Part shown: positions 56,001 through 64,000 of the stretch, one piece after another
Numbering within the stretch: the stretch's first letter is position 1
Layout of the letters: the number at the start of each line of letters is the position of its first letter
NCBI GenBank assembly: GCA_903834835.1
Contig: CAILKO010000035.1
Location: forward strand, 310,539 to 374,538
Source: an uncultured Pseudomonadota bacterium
Lineage (GTDB): Bacteria > Pseudomonadota > Gammaproteobacteria > Burkholderiales > SG8-39
DNA length: 64,000 bases
Direction: 5' to 3'
Notes under the pieces: generated by a model
Told to the model about the DNA's origin: nothing
What the model saw: the letters and a program-made list of their open reading frames with translations, nothing else
Database searches by the model: none
Position numbers and translations under genes: made by a program

Positions 56001-56917
56001 AGGTCATCCATTTCATCAACAAGCCGATGCCGGGCAAGCTCCCCAAGCGCACCGCGCGCGCGCTGCTCGACATCGAGGACGCCACGATCGTCCCGATCAT
56101 CCGCGACCCGGCCAAGGCAGGCGAGGATGCGGAAGCCGTGTTCTACTTTCCCGGCTGCGGTTCGGAACGGCTCTTTTCCCAGGTTGGACTCGCCACCCAG
56201 GCGATGCTGTACGAAGTCGGCGCGCAGTGCGTGCTGCCGCCGGGCTACCTGTGCTGCGGCTATCCGCAGACCTCGGCGGGCGAAGCGGAGAAGGGCGAGC
56301 GCATCGTCATGCAGAACCGGGTGCTGTTTCACCGGCTCGCCACGACGCTCAACTATCTGGACATCAAGACGGTGATCGTTTCCTGCGGCACCTGCATGGA
56401 TCAACTCGAGAAGTACGAGTTCGAGAAGATCTTCCCGGGCTGCCGTTTGCTCGACATCCACGAATACCTGATGGAAAAGGGCGTGCGGCTGGAGGGCATC
56501 CAGGGCGTCCAGTACCTCTATCACGACCCCTGCCACACCCCCATGAAGGTCCACCAGCCGCTCCAGGTGGTGCGCCAGCTCACCTCGGCCAACGTGATCC
56601 AGACGCCGCGCTGCTGCGGGGAATCCGGCACGCTCGCGTCGTCGCGGCCCGACATCTCGACCCAGGTGCGCTTCCGGAAGGAAGCGGAGTTGAGACGCGA
56701 CGTCGGCCTGCTGCGCGAGCAGGCGCCAGGCGGTGATGTAAAGATCCTCACATCCTGCCCTTCCTGCCTGCAGGGACTCGCACGCTTCTCGGATGACACC
56801 TCTGCGGAAGCCGACTATATTGTGGTCGAGGTGGCGCGTCGTCTTCTGGGAGAAGACTGGTTGCCGCGTTTCGTCGAGAAGGCAAACCGCGGCGGCATTG
56901 AGCGGGTGCTGCTCTGA
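53099..56917 (+). CDS. Giant FAD- and Fe-S-dependent oxidoreductase (DUF3683)
   Basis: A 1272-residue fusion. An N-terminal DUF3683 region (to about 150) is followed by a FAD-linked oxidase domain ([17 protein letters not shown] near 187), a C-terminal FAD oxidase domain with [15 protein letters not shown] near 685, two 4Fe-4S motifs ([11 protein letters not shown] about 804, [14 protein letters not shown] about 867) and CCG/heterodisulfide-reductase-like motifs (CCGYPQTS about 1051, [10 protein letters not shown] about 1171). It resembles glycolate or D-lactate dehydrogenases fused into one chain. It should oxidise a 2-hydroxy acid at the membrane; the substrate is uncertain. GAAGGAAA precedes the ATG. 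Confidence 0.93.
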   Translation: MQTRLREIPYNYTSFSDREIVLRLLGEAGWELIASLRAERRTGRSARMLYEVLGEIWVLDRNPYLEDDLIGHPGRRHKVLDGLRGRLDEIERRRDGNPRVDELLALARDAVDRFARRFDETRAMRARALKRLARATRRDNIAFDGFARVSHVTDATDWRVEYPFVVVSPDTEEEVIEVVRALIELELTIIPRGGGTGYTGGAIPLTRRSAVINTEKLERLGGVEQRVLSQGGTPQPTIEAGAGVVTKRVMDAAETTGLVFAVDPTSADASCIGGNIAMNAGGKKAVLWGTAIDNLVSWRMVTPDAQWLEVERTDHNLGKIHDAEWASFVLRRYRDLGAAPVEERTIRIPGASFRKAGLGKDVTDKFLSGLPGVQKEGSDGIITSARFLLHRMPPHTRTVCLEFFGLAREAVPAIVEIKDLLDASPGARLAGLEHLDERYVKAVGYATKSRRNQRPRMLLMGDIVGEDADDVAAAASAVVRIANARGGEGFIAVSAEARKRFWQDRSRTAAIAKHTNAFKINEDVVIPLGRLGDYSDGVERINIELSVANKLELLDALDSYFEGELALYHPDEPLPREEILADRPQRAHELIARVRARWRWLADNLDGTTEALRAALPDIDAGTGAALRVIDALQAREVRLSWKREVLAELERIFSGATFQPVLEGARAMHRRVLRGRVFVALHMHAGDGNVHTNLPVNSDDYVMLQRANEAVARIMRLAKALGGVISGEHGIGITKFEFLEEEKIEAFRKYKADVDPEGRFNAGKLLAGGDLSNAYTPSFSLLGAESLILEQTDLGGISEAIKDCLRCGKCKQPCSTHVPGANLLYSPRNKILATSLLIEAMLYEEQTRHGVALDHYDAFGDVADHCTVCHKCASPCPVDIDFGDVSISMRNLLRRSGKRRFNPGTRAAMLFLNATDPALVKLTRAAMIEFGYKAQRLGHRIARALGIGRSQTARPPSTTGGTPLATQVIHFINKPMPGKLPKRTARALLDIEDATIVPIIRDPAKAGEDAEAVFYFPGCGSERLFSQVGLATQAMLYEVGAQCVLPPGYLCCGYPQTSAGEAEKGERIVMQNRVLFHRLATTLNYLDIKTVIVSCGTCMDQLEKYEFEKIFPGCRLLDIHEYLMEKGVRLEGIQGVQYLYHDPCHTPMKVHQPLQVVRQLTSANVIQTPRCCGESGTLASSRPDISTQVRFRKEAELRRDVGLLREQAPGGDVKILTSCPSCLQGLARFSDDTSAEADYIVVEVARRLLGEDWLPRFVEKANRGGIERVLL

Positions 56918-57005
56918 AGCGCGCGCGGGAAGGCGCAGGACACCCGAACATTTGCCGGATCGAGCGCTTCGGTACCGGCATCGCCCCGAGGGCGGATCCT
57001 GATTC

Positions 57006-57431
57006 ATGGAAAACTGCGAACTTTGCCTGAATGATGGGGGTCTGGTGATCTGGCGCGAACCGCTCTGCCGGGTGGTCCGGGTGCGGGCGCCGGAGTTTTC
57101 CGATTACCCTGGTTTTCTGCGCGTGGTGCTCGAGCGCCATGCAAGCGAAATGTCCGACCTCGCCGCCGCGGAGCGCGACCGCATCATGCAGCTTGTCTAC
57201 GCCTGCGAACGCACGCTGCGCGCACTGTTCAGCCCGCACAAGATCAATCTGGCAAGCTTCGGCAACGCGGTGCCGCACCTGCACTGGCACGTGATCGCTC
57301 GCTTCCGCGATGATCGCCACTTTCCCGACTCCGTATGGTCGGTGCCGCGGCGCGCGCCGCGCGCGGCCGGTGACGGTGACACGGTTTCTGATGCGGCACT
57401 TGCCGCGCGCCTCGGAACGGAAATCCCATGA
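57006..57431 (+). CDS. HIT-family nucleotide-binding protein
   Basis: A 141-residue histidine-triad protein. The triad is HLHWHVIARF (about residues 91-100), and the N-terminal CELC motif may bind zinc. Members hydrolyse or transfer nucleotides. It lies 88 bases after the oxidoreductase and overlaps the 541-residue unknown gene (ATGA). Confidence 0.93.
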   Translation: MENCELCLNDGGLVIWREPLCRVVRVRAPEFSDYPGFLRVVLERHASEMSDLAAAERDRIMQLVYACERTLRALFSPHKINLASFGNAVPHLHWHVIARFRDDRHFPDSVWSVPRRAPRAAGDGDTVSDAALAARLGTEIP

Positions 57432-59053
57432 CCGAAACCACACTTCCCGAACTCGCGGCCGATGCCGCCCCGGAATTCATCGATGCCGCCAGCTGCAAGG
57501 AATGGCTGGAAAATCTGCCACTCGCCAATGTTGCGACCTCGCAGGCGGAGCTGCTCGCACAGATGGGCGAATTCAACCGGTTTCCGGTGCGTGCGACCGA
57601 GCGGCTCGCGGTCCTGGAGCAGATACGCGACGCGGTGAACTTCGTGCAGATCGAGCAGGCGCGACGCTTCACGAACCGCGCCCAGCCGCTCGCCGAAGCC
57701 GAGGCCGCGACCTTCACGCAAACGGTGGCGCTGTGGAACGCGATGCGCCTGGGGTACCTGCGCTGCCTCGACGCGGCCCGCTCGGGCGAAACCGGAATGA
57801 GCGCCAGCGCGGCGACTGTCTGCCAGCGCGTGCTCGCCTATACCGGCCTCTCCATGTTTCACCACTATCGCGCCTACCGGGAGATTCCCGGGGAAATCTG
57901 GCGCGCGCTGCACGCGGCCTACATGGCTGCGGAGGAGCTGGGGATCGCCGAGGAAGCGGTCAAGGATTATCTCAACCGGGATGTGAACGACACCTCGCCG
58001 CGCATCGCCTATGTGCGGGCGGCGATTCTGGGCCTGTGCAACCCGCACGAGATCAGTCAGCGACAGCTCACCTTTGTTGCCTTCCTGCTCGAGCGCTGGG
58101 GCGACAAGATCGACATCGGCGCCACGGCGGCGGACGACCCCGAGGTGCCGCCGCTCACGCTCGACATGCAGGGCGAGACCGGCCCGCAGCGCTACGATCC
58201 CGCGCGCCATCCGCCCGGACCGGGACGCCGCTTTCTCGACGCAGGCCGGCTCGGAAAGAGCCTGCGTAACCGGATCGCGCTGCTGCGCAAGGGCGAGTCC
58301 CCGGCGAAGCTCGCGCTTGGCGAGGACTGCGTTCAGCCCTCCTGCGAGCAGATGCTCGTCTACCTCTATCGGCACTGGTGCCAGGCGCCCGTGCAGCGTG
58401 CCGCAGATCGGCGCCCGGCGAAGAGTGCCGTCGCGGTGACCGGAGAGATCGCCGGCATTCACTATCAGCTGACCGGCGCGGCATTCCGCCAGCCCGCCAG
58501 CAATGCCGAACTCACCGCGAAGCAGCGCGAGGAGATCGCAACCTTCGGGCGCATCAGCACGCGCGACGAGGATACCTATGCCGCCTCGCGAGGGTTCGCA
58601 CTCGAGGATTGGCATCTCCAGGATGAAAGCCTGCAGGGGCTCAAGATGCTGCGTGCGTCCTCCACCACGGGCAGACGCTACGTGCTCGGTCAGCTGATCG
58701 CCGCGCGGCCGGCGGACGCCCGCACGTTCATGCTCGGCCAGGTCCGCTGGCTCATGACCGGCACCGAGGGCGATCTGCATGCCGCGCTCCGCCTGATGCC
58801 GGGCCTGCCCGCGGCGATTGCCGTGAAGCCCACCGGCTTGAACGCGTCGAACGAGAAGTTCGTCCCCGCGCTTTCTCTCACCGCGGTTGCGGCGCTGAAT
58901 TCGCCACCCAGCCTCGTCCTGCCCTCGGGCTGGTACAAGCCGAAGCGCGTGATCGAGGTGCACATCCAGCAGACCCTGCGCGCCCAGCTCACGGAACTGC
59001 TGGAACGCGGCAGCGATTTCGAGCGCGTGGCCTACCAGGTGCTGCCCGACTGA
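57428..59053 (+). CDS. Conserved hypothetical protein, 541 aa (FimW-like?)
   Basis: I cannot assign this protein with confidence. It is soluble and mostly helical through about residue 320, with SASAATVCQRVLAYTGLSMFHHYRAYR and a conserved SCEQMLVYLYRHWCQAP. The last 120 residues are beta-rich (RRYVLGQLIAARPADARTFMLGQVRWL), ending in a charged tail. The layout is reminiscent of proteins annotated as c-di-GMP receptor FimW, whose C-terminus is PilZ-like, but I do not see a full PilZ motif. It overlaps the HIT gene. Coding is certain; function is not. Confidence 0.6.
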   Translation: MTETTLPELAADAAPEFIDAASCKEWLENLPLANVATSQAELLAQMGEFNRFPVRATERLAVLEQIRDAVNFVQIEQARRFTNRAQPLAEAEAATFTQTVALWNAMRLGYLRCLDAARSGETGMSASAATVCQRVLAYTGLSMFHHYRAYREIPGEIWRALHAAYMAAEELGIAEEAVKDYLNRDVNDTSPRIAYVRAAILGLCNPHEISQRQLTFVAFLLERWGDKIDIGATAADDPEVPPLTLDMQGETGPQRYDPARHPPGPGRRFLDAGRLGKSLRNRIALLRKGESPAKLALGEDCVQPSCEQMLVYLYRHWCQAPVQRAADRRPAKSAVAVTGEIAGIHYQLTGAAFRQPASNAELTAKQREEIATFGRISTRDEDTYAASRGFALEDWHLQDESLQGLKMLRASSTTGRRYVLGQLIAARPADARTFMLGQVRWLMTGTEGDLHAALRLMPGLPAAIAVKPTGLNASNEKFVPALSLTAVAALNSPPSLVLPSGWYKPKRVIEVHIQQTLRAQLTELLERGSDFERVAYQVLPD

Positions 59054-59203
59054 GCGGGTTCGCGCCCGGACCGGCAGCCGGCACGGTACCATGTAGGCTC
59101 CTGGTCGACGGTGACGGCATGTGTGCGGCGGAAGTGATTCCCGGGCGCTGCCGAAAATCGTCTTCCGTCGGCTGCACGCCCATCACGCATCGACTACACA
59201 TCC

Positions 59204-59566
59204 GTGGCCATCTCCGATTCCCCCGTGCCTGTCGAAATCCGGCTCCACCACGCCTCGCGCGTGCTGGAGCTTGCCTATGAAGACGGAACGCACTTCCGCC
59301 TGTCTTTCGAATTCCTGCGCGTGCATTCGCCGTCGGCCGAGGTGCGCGGGCATGGGGCGGGACAGGAGACGCTGCAGACCGGCAAACGCGAGGTGGCGAT
59401 CGTCTCGGTCGAACCCGTCGGCGCCTACGCGATCCAGCCCGTGTTCTCGGACGGACATGACAGCGGCCTCTATTCCTGGGCCTACCTGCACGAACTCGGC
59501 AGCAAGCAGGACGCGCTGTGGGCCGACTACCTTGCCCGGCTCGAGGCAGCCGGGGCATCCCGCTAG
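59204..59566 (+). CDS. DUF971 family protein
   Basis: A 120-residue protein resembling the N-terminal domain of gamma-butyrobetaine hydroxylase. The conserved core is LELAYEDGTHFRLSFEFLRVHSPSAE and YAIQPVFSDGHDSGLYSWAYLHEL. DUF971 proteins often lie beside ubiE, as here (27 bases upstream). They may bind iron or zinc; the function is unknown. The start is GTG at 59204. Confidence 0.93.
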   Translation: MAISDSPVPVEIRLHHASRVLELAYEDGTHFRLSFEFLRVHSPSAEVRGHGAGQETLQTGKREVAIVSVEPVGAYAIQPVFSDGHDSGLYSWAYLHELGSKQDALWADYLARLEAAGASR

Positions 59567-59593
59567 CCATGCCGGGACGGACGGCATGAAAGC

Positions 59594-60334
59594 ATGAGCG
59601 ACGACGATAAATCCCGCGAAACCCATTTCGGGTATGCGCGTGTCGCGGACGGGGAAAAGTCCCGACTGGTGGGACAGGTCTTCGACTCCGTCGCGGATCG
59701 TTACGACGTGATGAACGATCTCATGTCCTTCGGCCTGCACCGCCTGTGGAAGACCTTCGCGGTGACCCTCGCGAATATCCGCCCGGGCGAGCGCGTGCTC
59801 GACATCGCGACCGGTAGCGGCGATCTCGCGCGCGCGATGGCCCGACGCGGCGCCGAAGTCTGGGTTACCGATATCAACGCGAGCATGCTGCGCCGCGGGC
59901 GCGACCGCCTGGCTGACAGCGGACTGCTGCCGCCCGCCGTGCAGTGCGACGCCGAGCATCTCCCGTTCCGGCCGGGAAGCTTCGACTGCGTCACGGTCGC
60001 ATTCGGGCTGCGCAACATGACGCATCAGGATCTGGCGCTCGCCGAGATGCAGCGTCAGCTCAAGCCGGGCGGCCGGTTGATCGTCCTCGAGTTCTCGCAT
60101 ATCTGGAAGCCGCTCGCGCCGCTCTACGACGCCTACTCGTTCCGGGTGCTGCCCTGGCTGGGTGCACGGGTCGCGGGCGATGCGGATTCCTACCGCTACC
60201 TCGCGGAATCCATCCGCATGCATCCGGACCAGGAAACGCTCGCCGCAATGATGCGCGATGCGGGACTCTCCCGCGTCGAGTGTTTCAATCTCGCCGCCGG
60301 CGCGGTGGCCGTGCACCGCGGCTACCGGCTCTGA
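59594..60334 (+). CDS. ubiE: Ubiquinone/menaquinone C-methyltransferase
   Basis: Methylates the ubiquinone (and menaquinone) ring using SAM. The 246-residue protein begins ETHFGYARV with [23 protein letters not shown], and the SAM site is [12 protein letters not shown]. The C-terminal [17 protein letters not shown] is typical. ubiJ and ubiB follow, forming the ubiEJB cluster. Confidence 0.98.
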   Translation: MSDDDKSRETHFGYARVADGEKSRLVGQVFDSVADRYDVMNDLMSFGLHRLWKTFAVTLANIRPGERVLDIATGSGDLARAMARRGAEVWVTDINASMLRRGRDRLADSGLLPPAVQCDAEHLPFRPGSFDCVTVAFGLRNMTHQDLALAEMQRQLKPGGRLIVLEFSHIWKPLAPLYDAYSFRVLPWLGARVAGDADSYRYLAESIRMHPDQETLAAMMRDAGLSRVECFNLAAGAVAVHRGYRL

Positions 60335-60356
60335 GCCGCGCGCCGGACCGCTCACC

Positions 60357-60953
60357 ATGACCGGCCAGGGCTTCAGCCTGCCCCCCTTGCACCGGCTTGC
60401 TGCCGGCGCGGCGATGCACGCGCTGAACCGGCTGCTCGACGAAGCGCAATGGGCGCGCGAACTGCTACACCCCCATGCAGGCCGGATCGTCGCACTGGAG
60501 GCGCCGCTGCTGCCTGAAGCGGATTTCGAAATCTCCCCGGAGGGCAGGCTGGTCCTCGCCGATCCCGGCCGCGTGCCGGATGCGCGGCTGCGTTTTGCTC
60601 CGGGCATCTCGCGGGACACGCCCTGGTCTGCGGAAGGCGAGGCGGGGCTCGCCGATACCCTCGTGATCCTCGCCCGCGAGTTGCGCTGGGACCCAGAGGA
60701 TGCGCTCGCGCGCTGGATCGGTGACATTCCCGCAAAACGGGCAGCCGACGTTGCGCGCAGTCTTCATGCCTGGCAGCAGGACACGACCCGGCGCGTGCTG
60801 GACAGCGCGCTGGGTTACGTGGCGCGCGAGCGCGGCGCAGTCCTGCAGGGGACAGAATCGCGCGAGTTCGGCGCACGGATCGCGGCGCTCCACGCGAGCA
60901 TCGACGCGCTCGAGGCACGCGTCGCGCGCATCGAAGCCAGGACGGCGCGCTGA
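60357..60953 (+). CDS. ubiJ: Ubiquinone biosynthesis accessory factor UbiJ
   Basis: A 198-residue SCP2-domain protein that in E. coli binds ubiquinone intermediates and scaffolds the Ubi complex with UbiK. The hydrophobic core around [18 protein letters not shown] and the C-terminal coiled coil [20 protein letters not shown] match that family. The ATG at 60357 is 22 bases after ubiE, and the stop overlaps the ubiB start (TGATG). ubiK of the same complex is at 8.8 kb. Confidence 0.93.
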   Translation: MTGQGFSLPPLHRLAAGAAMHALNRLLDEAQWARELLHPHAGRIVALEAPLLPEADFEISPEGRLVLADPGRVPDARLRFAPGISRDTPWSAEGEAGLADTLVILARELRWDPEDALARWIGDIPAKRAADVARSLHAWQQDTTRRVLDSALGYVARERGAVLQGTESREFGARIAALHASIDALEARVARIEARTAR

Positions 60954-62476
60954 TGGCGAAGCTCATGCGCCTGCTCAGGATCATCTCGATCGGCCTGCGC
61001 TTCAGGCTGTACGAATTCATTCCCCCGCTCGCCGGACACGGCGCGCTGAACGGGATGGCGCGTCTGCTCGGCGGCAAGGACGATGCGCCGCGCGCGGTAC
61101 GCCTGCGCCGCGCACTCGAGACGCTCGGCCCGATCTTCGTGAAGTTCGGCCAGATGCTCTCCACGCGCCGCGACCTGCTGCCGCAGGACATCGCCGACGA
61201 ACTCGCCCTGCTGCAGGACCGCGTCCCGCCCTTTGCGTCGCTGGAGGCGAAGCGCGAGATCGAAGCCTCTCTCGGCCGTCCGCTGGCGGAAATCTTTACC
61301 GAGTTCGAGGACGAGCCTGTTGCGAGCGCATCGATCGCCCAGGTGCACCTCGGCCGGCTCGCCGACGGACGCGAAGTCGCGGTGAAAGTGCTGCGTCCGG
61401 GCGTGGAGCACGCGATCGCGGGCGACGTGATGCTGCTCGATGCCGCGGCAGGATTGATCGAGCGCGTGTGGGCCGACGGGCGGCGCCTGAAGCCGCGCGA
61501 GGTGGTGGCCGAATTCGCCCGCCACCTCGAGGAAGAGATCGACCTCGTGCACGAGGCCGCGAACGGCGCCCAGCTGCGGCGCAATTTTGAAAACTCCCCG
61601 CTGCTCGCGGTGCCCGAGATGCACTGGGACTACTGCACGCGGCGCGTCATCGTCATGCAGCGCATGCACGGGATCCCCGTTTCGCGCATCGACGCGATGC
61701 GCGAAGCCGGCGTGGACATTCCCGCGCTCGCGCGCGCGGGAGTTGAAATATTCTTCACGCAGGTGTTCCGCGACGGTTTCTTTCACGCCGACATGCACCC
61801 CGGCAACATCCTCGTCGAGACCGGCGCAGGCGCGCAGGCGCGCTATATCGCGCTCGATTTCGGGATCATGGGCACGCTCACCGAGACCGACAAGCGCTAC
61901 CTCGCGCAGAACTTTCTCGGCTTCTTCAACCGCGACTACCGACGGGTCGCGCAGACCCACCTGGATGCAGGCTGGGTGCCGCCGGGCACCCGCATCGACC
62001 AGTTCGAAGCGGCGATACGCGCTGTCTGCGAGCCGGTGTTCGATCGCCCGCTGAAGGAGATCTACTTCGGCAAGCTGCTGCTGCGCCTCTTTCAGGCCTC
62101 GCGGCGCTTCAACGTCGAGATCCAGCCGCAGCTCGTCATGCTGCAGAAGACGCTGCTCAACATCGAGGGCCTCGGGCGCCAGCTCGATCCCGAGCTCGAT
62201 CTCTGGAAGACCGCCAAGCCTTTCCTCGAGCGCTGGATGAACGACCAGCTCGGCTGGCGCGGACTTGCCGCCTCGCTGAAACGCGAAGCGCCCTACTGGG
62301 CGACAACGCTGCCGCAGCTGCCCCGCCTCGTGCACCAGCGTCTGTCGGACGTTCGCCTGACGCGTATCGAGGCCGTGCTCGAGCGGCTCTCGCGCGCGGA
62401 GGCACAGCGCAACCGCCTGCTCGCAGTGCTGGTCGCGCTCATCGCCGTGCTGCTCCTGGTGCCGCGCCTGTTCTGA
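60953..62476 (+). CDS. ubiB: Ubiquinone biosynthesis ATPase/kinase-like protein UbiB
   Basis: A 507-residue ABC1/ADCK-family protein. The KxGQ motif is in [16 protein letters not shown], the nucleotide-binding lysine region in [12 protein letters not shown], and the catalytic-loop region in [13 protein letters not shown] and ALDFGIMG. Two hydrophobic C-terminal helices ([19 protein letters not shown]) anchor it to the membrane. It helps extract or present lipid intermediates in ubiquinone synthesis. It overlaps ubiJ by one base. Confidence 0.97.
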   Translation: MAKLMRLLRIISIGLRFRLYEFIPPLAGHGALNGMARLLGGKDDAPRAVRLRRALETLGPIFVKFGQMLSTRRDLLPQDIADELALLQDRVPPFASLEAKREIEASLGRPLAEIFTEFEDEPVASASIAQVHLGRLADGREVAVKVLRPGVEHAIAGDVMLLDAAAGLIERVWADGRRLKPREVVAEFARHLEEEIDLVHEAANGAQLRRNFENSPLLAVPEMHWDYCTRRVIVMQRMHGIPVSRIDAMREAGVDIPALARAGVEIFFTQVFRDGFFHADMHPGNILVETGAGAQARYIALDFGIMGTLTETDKRYLAQNFLGFFNRDYRRVAQTHLDAGWVPPGTRIDQFEAAIRAVCEPVFDRPLKEIYFGKLLLRLFQASRRFNVEIQPQLVMLQKTLLNIEGLGRQLDPELDLWKTAKPFLERWMNDQLGWRGLAASLKREAPYWATTLPQLPRLVHQRLSDVRLTRIEAVLERLSRAEAQRNRLLAVLVALIAVLLLVPRLF

Positions 62477-62512
62477 TGCGGGATCGCGCCGCGTGTCCGG
62501 GAGACTGAACTG

Positions 62513-63577
62513 ATGCTCGGCCGCGCATCGCCGCTTGCCCGGCTCCTCGTCACGGTGTACGTGCTCCTCGTGGTCTATGCGTCGCTCTATCCGCTCACGG
62601 CCTGGCACGAGCCGACCGGGTCGGCCTTCACCTTTCTCACCGCGGCCTGGCCGCGCTACGTCACACGCTTTGACGTCGCGGTCAATGTGCTCGGCTATCT
62701 GCCGCTCGGACTGCTGGGCGTGCTGGCCCTGCATCCCGCGCTGCGCGGCATCACCGCGCTGGTGCTTGCGACATCCGCCTGCACCCTGCTGTCGCTAGTG
62801 CTCGAAGCGGCCCAGAGCTATATCCCGCCGCGTCATCCTTCCGTCCTCGATCTCGCTGCGAACGCGGGCGGTGCGCTCCTTGGCGCCTGGCTTGCACTCA
62901 AGCTCGGACCCTGGCTGCTGGAGGCGGGCCCGTTGCGCCGCCTGCGTGCCCGGTTTCTGGCCGCGGGGACGGCGGCCGATGTCGGGATGGTGGTGCTCGG
63001 CCTGTGGCTCTTCAGCCAGCTGAATCCCGCCACGCTGCTCTTTGGCACCGGCGACCTGCGCGATCTGTTCGTGCCGCCCGAGGGGCCGGCCTATGCGCCG
63101 GGCCTGTTCATCGGCGTGGAGGCGGTGACGGTTGCCTGCAACGTCGTGGCGGTTGCGCTGCTGCTGTCGGTGATCGCCGCGCCCGGGCGTTCGCTGCGCC
63201 TGATGGCGCTGGTCGCGATACTTGCCGCCCTCGCAGTGCGCACCGTCGCCCACGCCGTGGTCATCGGGACGGGCAGCGTATTCGCCTGGCTCACACCGGG
63301 CGCGATCCAGGGGCTGGCGATCGGCATCGCCATCGCGTTCGTCGCGCTCGGACTGCCGCGGCGTGTGCGTGTCCTGCTGGCGGCCCTGCTGGTCATGGGC
63401 GCCGCGATACTCGTCAACCTCGCGCCGGCCAATCCCTATCTCGCGGCAACGCTCGCGGTCTGGCGCCAGGGCCACTTTCTGAATTTCAACGGACTCACCC
63501 GGCTCGTCTCGGCACTGTGGCCGTTCTCCGCCATCGCCTATCTCAGCTACTTCGCCACCCAGCGCGCGGATCGCTAA
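62513..63577 (+). CDS. VanZ-like multi-spanning membrane protein
   Basis: A 354-residue protein with about ten membrane segments. The N-terminal domain (LLVVYASLYPLTAWHEPTG, FDVAVNVLGYLPLGLLGVLALHP, PSVLDLAANAGGALLG) is VanZ-like; the C-terminal half is a further set of helices. VanZ homologues affect teicoplanin resistance in other bacteria, but in this context the role is unknown. It lies 36 bases after ubiB. Confidence 0.88.
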   Translation: MLGRASPLARLLVTVYVLLVVYASLYPLTAWHEPTGSAFTFLTAAWPRYVTRFDVAVNVLGYLPLGLLGVLALHPALRGITALVLATSACTLLSLVLEAAQSYIPPRHPSVLDLAANAGGALLGAWLALKLGPWLLEAGPLRRLRARFLAAGTAADVGMVVLGLWLFSQLNPATLLFGTGDLRDLFVPPEGPAYAPGLFIGVEAVTVACNVVAVALLLSVIAAPGRSLRLMALVAILAALAVRTVAHAVVIGTGSVFAWLTPGAIQGLAIGIAIAFVALGLPRRVRVLLAALLVMGAAILVNLAPANPYLAATLAVWRQGHFLNFNGLTRLVSALWPFSAIAYLSYFATQRADR

Positions 63578-63630
63578 GGCGCAACACCAGCGCCGGTGTC
63601 GGGCGGCACAGGCGCCGCGGTGCATGCAGG

Positions 63631-63636
63631 TAGAAT
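63631..63636 (+). promoter_or_regulatory. Candidate -10 element for the terminal hydrolase gene
   Basis: TAGAAT, about 86 bases before the hydrolase ATG. The -35 is not obvious. Confidence 0.35.
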
Positions 63637-63722
63637 CGCCGGGCTCGCGGATATGCACTTTCAATGCCGCGCGACATGCCCCAGACGACACTCCCGCTCT
63701 CCGAAGGCCGGTCTCCGTTTCC

Positions 63723-64000
63723 ATGCACGCCAAGACACTCCGTTCCACGATCCCCGGTCCGGCCGGACAGCTCGAATGCATCATCGACCGTCCCGCGGGC
63801 GAGGCGGAACTGCCCGGGTTCGTCCTGGTCGCGCATCCACATCCGCTGCATGGCGGCAGCATGGACAACAAGGTCGCGCACACGCTCGCGCGCAGCTTCG
63901 TCGAGATGGGCTACGCGGCACTGCGCGTCAATTTCCGCGGCGCGGGCGCGAGCGAGGGCACGCATCAGGACGGTGTCGGCGAAGTGGACGATCTCGAGGC
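63723..64000 (+). CDS. Alpha/beta hydrolase (partial, runs off the window)
   Basis: The first 92 codons of a serine hydrolase of the dienelactone-hydrolase/KANL type. The segments LVAHPHPLHGGSMDNKVAHTLAR and YAALRVNFRGAGASEG are typical of short esterases with alpha/beta fold; the nucleophile elbow lies beyond the window edge. It begins after a promoter-like TAGAAT. The 3' end is missing only because the window stops. Confidence 0.85.
   Translation, partial: MHAKTLRSTIPGPAGQLECIIDRPAGEAELPGFVLVAHPHPLHGGSMDNKVAHTLARSFVEMGYAALRVNFRGAGASEGTHQDGVGEVDDLE

Overview
The window is 64 kb of high-GC chromosome from a betaproteobacterium. The evidence is the gene content and order: a Bug/TctC-type substrate-binding protein, a BPSS1780-type membrane protein, a giant FAD/Fe-S oxidoreductase, polA next to a DUF2782 gene and homoserine kinase, mpl followed by a YqiA-like esterase, an RNB ribonuclease, a TonB-like protein, aroE and mtgA, and a pyrR-pyrB-pyrC' cluster. 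I cannot place the order or genus. Genes are densely packed, many start/stop codons overlap, and no gap between genes exceeds 300 bases. I saw no rRNA, tRNA, CRISPR array or intact insertion sequence.

Layout: 0.2-5.5 kb holds a small unknown gene, a DUF423 membrane protein, metH (with a terminator-like hairpin in its leader) and maiA. 5.7-8.7 kb is a nitrogen-acquisition unit (porin, glnK, amtB) read leftward from a sigma-54-like promoter with NtrC-type palindromes upstream, ended by an intrinsic terminator. ubiK and yifB follow. 10.65-15.72 kb is a lower-GC accessory island with a tandem ribbon-helix-helix protein, two unknown proteins and a single-chain restriction-modification enzyme, flanked by a 10-bp direct repeat. 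15.8-23.2 kb has apaH and a leftward run (unknown, TlpA-like, aroQ, accB, accC, prmA, DUF3426, PfkB kinase). 23.4-31.3 kb runs rightward: mpl, esterase, RNB ribonuclease, TonB-like, aroE, mtgA, mgtE. 31.4-34.6 kb runs leftward: thiD, thiE, hemL and a small exported protein that seems to start at CTG. 34.8-44.5 kb runs rightward: rubredoxin, yqgE, ruvX, pyrR, pyrB, pyrC', rlpA, D,D-carboxypeptidase, D-amino acid transaminase, DUF493, lipB, lipA and a TSUP permease. 44.5-50.7 kb has a thioredoxin-like protein, a Bug protein, a GFA protein, an FMN hydroxy-acid oxidase and polA. 50.9-64 kb has DUF2782, thrB, BPSS1780, the large oxidoreductase, HIT, an unknown 541-residue protein, DUF971, ubiE, ubiJ, ubiB, VanZ-like, and the start of a hydrolase.

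Cell processes represented: peptidoglycan synthesis and recycling (mpl, mtgA, carboxypeptidase, rlpA, D-amino acid transaminase), ubiquinone synthesis (ubiK, ubiE, ubiJ, ubiB), lipoylation (lipB, lipA, with DUF493 beside them), fatty-acid initiation (accB, accC), pyrimidine synthesis (pyrR, pyrB, pyrC') and nitrogen scavenging.

The most unusual signal is a family of four intergenic AT-rich palindromes sharing the core TAGTAAC-RWWTAY-GTTACTA, at about 0.50, 15.76, 31.35 and 47.84 kb, roughly every 15-16 kb. Other points of note are the accessory island, a PolA whose proofreading residues are replaced, and a probable CTG start overlapping the hemL stop codon.
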